From: Eutreptiella sp. 'Long Island Sound 2002' | Lineage: Eukaryota; Euglenozoa; Euglenophyceae; Eutreptiales; Eutreptiaceae | Direction of reading: 5' to 3' | Length of the DNA: 64,000 nucleotides | NCBI GenBank assembly: GCA_964036045.1 | Contig: CAXIWF010000534.1 | Span: 45,603-109,602 of the forward strand | Part shown: piece after piece, positions 62,982-64,000 of the stretch | Position numbering within the stretch: the stretch's first letter is position 1 | Layout: every line of letters begins with the position of its first letter | Program-made: the position numbers and the translations under genes | Notes under the pieces: generated by a model | Database searches by the model: none | The model's input: only the letters and a program-made list of their open reading frames with translations | What the model was told of the DNA's origin: nothing

Positions 62982-64000
62982 GGATGTCCCCATTGATGTC
63001 CCCATGGATGTCCCCATGGATGTCCCCATGGATGTCCCCATGGATGTCCCCATGGATGTCCCCATGGATGTCCCCATTGATGTCCCCATGGATGTCCCCA
63101 TGGATGTCCCCATGGATGTCCCCATTGATGTCCCCATGGATGTCCCCATGGATGTCCCCATTGATGTCCCCATGGATGTCCCCATGGATGTCCCCATGGA
63201 TGTCCCCATGGATGTCCCCATGGATGTCCCCATGGATGTCCCCATGGATGTCCCCATGGATGTCCCCATGGATGTCCCCATGGATGTCCCCATGGAAGTC
63301 CCCATGGATGTCCCCATGGATGTCCCCATGGATGTCCCCATGGATGTCCCCATGGATGTCCCCATGGATGTCCCCATGGATGTCCCCATGGATGTCCCCA
63401 TGGATGTCCCCATGGATGTCCCCATGGATGTCCCCATTGATGTCCCCATGGATGTCCCCATGGATGTCCCCATGGATGTCCCCATGGATGTCCCCATGGA
63501 TGTCCCCATGGATGTCCCCATGGATGTCCCCATGGATGTCCCCATGGATGTCCCCATGGATGTCCCCATGGATGTCCCCATGGATGTCCCCATGGATGTC
63601 CCCATGGATGTCCCCATTGATGTCCCCATGGATGTCCCCATGGATGTCCCCATGGATGTCCCCATGGATGTCCCCATGGATGTCCCCATGGATGTCCCCA
63701 TGGATGTCCCCATGGATGTCCCCATGGATGTCCCCATGGATGTCCCCATGGATGTCCCCATGGGTGTCCCCATGGATGTCCCCATTGATGTCCCCATGGA
63801 TGTCCCCATTGATGTCCCCATTGATGTCCCCATGGATGTCCCCATGGATGTCCCCATGGATGTCCCCATGGATGTCCCCATGGATGTCCCCATGGATGTC
63901 CCCATGGATGTCCCCATGGATGTCCCCATGGATGTCCCCATGGATGTCCCCATGGATGTCCCCATGGATGTCCCCCATGGATGTCCCCATGGATGTCCCC
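62982..64000. repeat. Right-end homogeneous array with CCCCC insertion
   Basis: Mostly G-type units with isolated T-type units (for example near 63076, 63124, 63160, 63437 and 63617), one GGAAGTC near 63294 and one GGTGTC near 63763. A five-C tract at 63971-63975 adds one base and shifts the register 26 bases before the window ends. The array continues beyond the right edge. Confidence 0.9.

Larger units (their letters stand above)
1..64000. repeat. 12-bp satellite/minisatellite array spanning the whole window
   Basis: The entire window is a head-to-tail array of GATGTCCCCATG and GATGTCCCCATT, about 5,300 units. The register is constant within long blocks: because 60 is a multiple of 12, successive 60-base rows begin at the same place in the unit. 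It changes only at about two dozen single-base indels and one scrambled patch. Minor variants are single substitutions, for example GAAGTC, GATGTT, GATGGC, GATGCC, GTTGTC, GCTGTC, GGTGTC, GACGTC, CATGAATG, CATGCATG, TACAC and CCCCACGG. No unique sequence interrupts the array and neither end reaches a flank. No RNA gene, transposon, promoter or terminator is visible. All long open frames on both strands follow from a stop-free 12-mer. A eukaryotic satellite is the natural reading; the species cannot be determined. Confidence 0.98.

Noticed and set aside
1-64000. CRISPR array
   Set aside because: The repeat is 12 bases with no spacers; variation is by point changes within the unit, and no unique spacers of constant length alternate with repeats.
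1-64000. Telomere or classical telomere-like repeat because of the G-tracts
   Set aside because: The unit GGGGACATCCAT is not a known telomeric repeat and 12-base spacing with internal variants over 64 kb is satellite-like. A subtelomeric position remains possible but nothing here shows it.
1-64000. Array of transcription-factor sites (GGGGACATCC compared with NF-kappaB-like sites, CCAT cores compared with YY1)
   Set aside because: The matches are partial and arise in every unit. Without a promoter or gene nearby they carry no weight.
1-64000. Bacterial repeat-rich surface protein or phage DNA
   Set aside because: No ribosome binding sites, unique domains or neighbouring genes appear in 64 kb, and bacterial genomes are not known for 64-kb arrays of a 12-mer.

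Overview
The whole 64,000-base window is one uninterrupted array of a 12-bp tandem repeat (a satellite or very long minisatellite). I find no supportable protein gene, RNA gene, mobile element, CRISPR array, promoter or terminator on either strand. The unit is GATGTCCCCATG or GATGTCCCCATT; the last base (G or T) is the main polymorphism and behaves like a two-letter code along the array. The array runs off both ends, so its true size, flanks and genomic location are unknown. An array of this size with nested multi-kilobase repeats points to a eukaryotic heterochromatic, subtelomeric or microchromosome-like locus. The consensus has no CpG although it is about 50-58% GC. The species cannot be told from this sequence.

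Every ATG-to-stop stretch, some thousands of codons long, is a by-product of the unit. Twelve bases are four codons and the unit carries no stop in five of the six frames. The plus strand reads as DVP(M/I) or MSP(W/L). The minus strand reads as MGTS, (H/N)GDI or WGH(P/Q). Only the third plus frame is blocked, by TGA in every T-type unit.

The layout shows several layers of amplification. (a) 1-13 kb: fairly irregular array, with a 576-bp displaced pair near 0.8-1.5 kb, a recurring GAAGTC/GTGTCC marker pair and short alternating G/T stretches. (b) 13-25.5 kb: a higher-order repeat (HOR) seen in five copies, displaced by 2,040, 1,824, 3,828 and 2,087 bp, inside larger 3.83-3.86 kb and 7.69 kb displacements. 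The last two copies are a direct 2,087-bp tandem duplication sharing private mutations. (c) 25.4-28.6 kb: a 2,304-bp displacement. (d) 28.6-35.8 kb: a 1,908-bp HOR with a nested 372-bp repeat, then a 540-bp displacement. (e) 35.9-43.3 kb: 660-bp and 1,368/1,380-bp HORs plus a 4,584-bp displaced block. (f) 45.7-57.9 kb: an HOR zone in which a one-base-short unit (CCC for CCCC) marks every copy boundary, with about 1.34-kb, 0.72-kb and 0.40-kb modules in a mixed order. (g) 57.9-61.8 kb: 612-bp and 576-bp displacements. (h) 61.84-61.94 kb: the most degenerate spot in the window, with three register breaks in 100 bp. (i) 61.94-64 kb: a much more homogeneous G-type array.

There is no set of genes working together. 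The information here is the record of slippage, unequal exchange and segmental duplication. Coordinates of displacements come from matching rare marker variants by eye; copy limits are approximate except where an indel fixes them.
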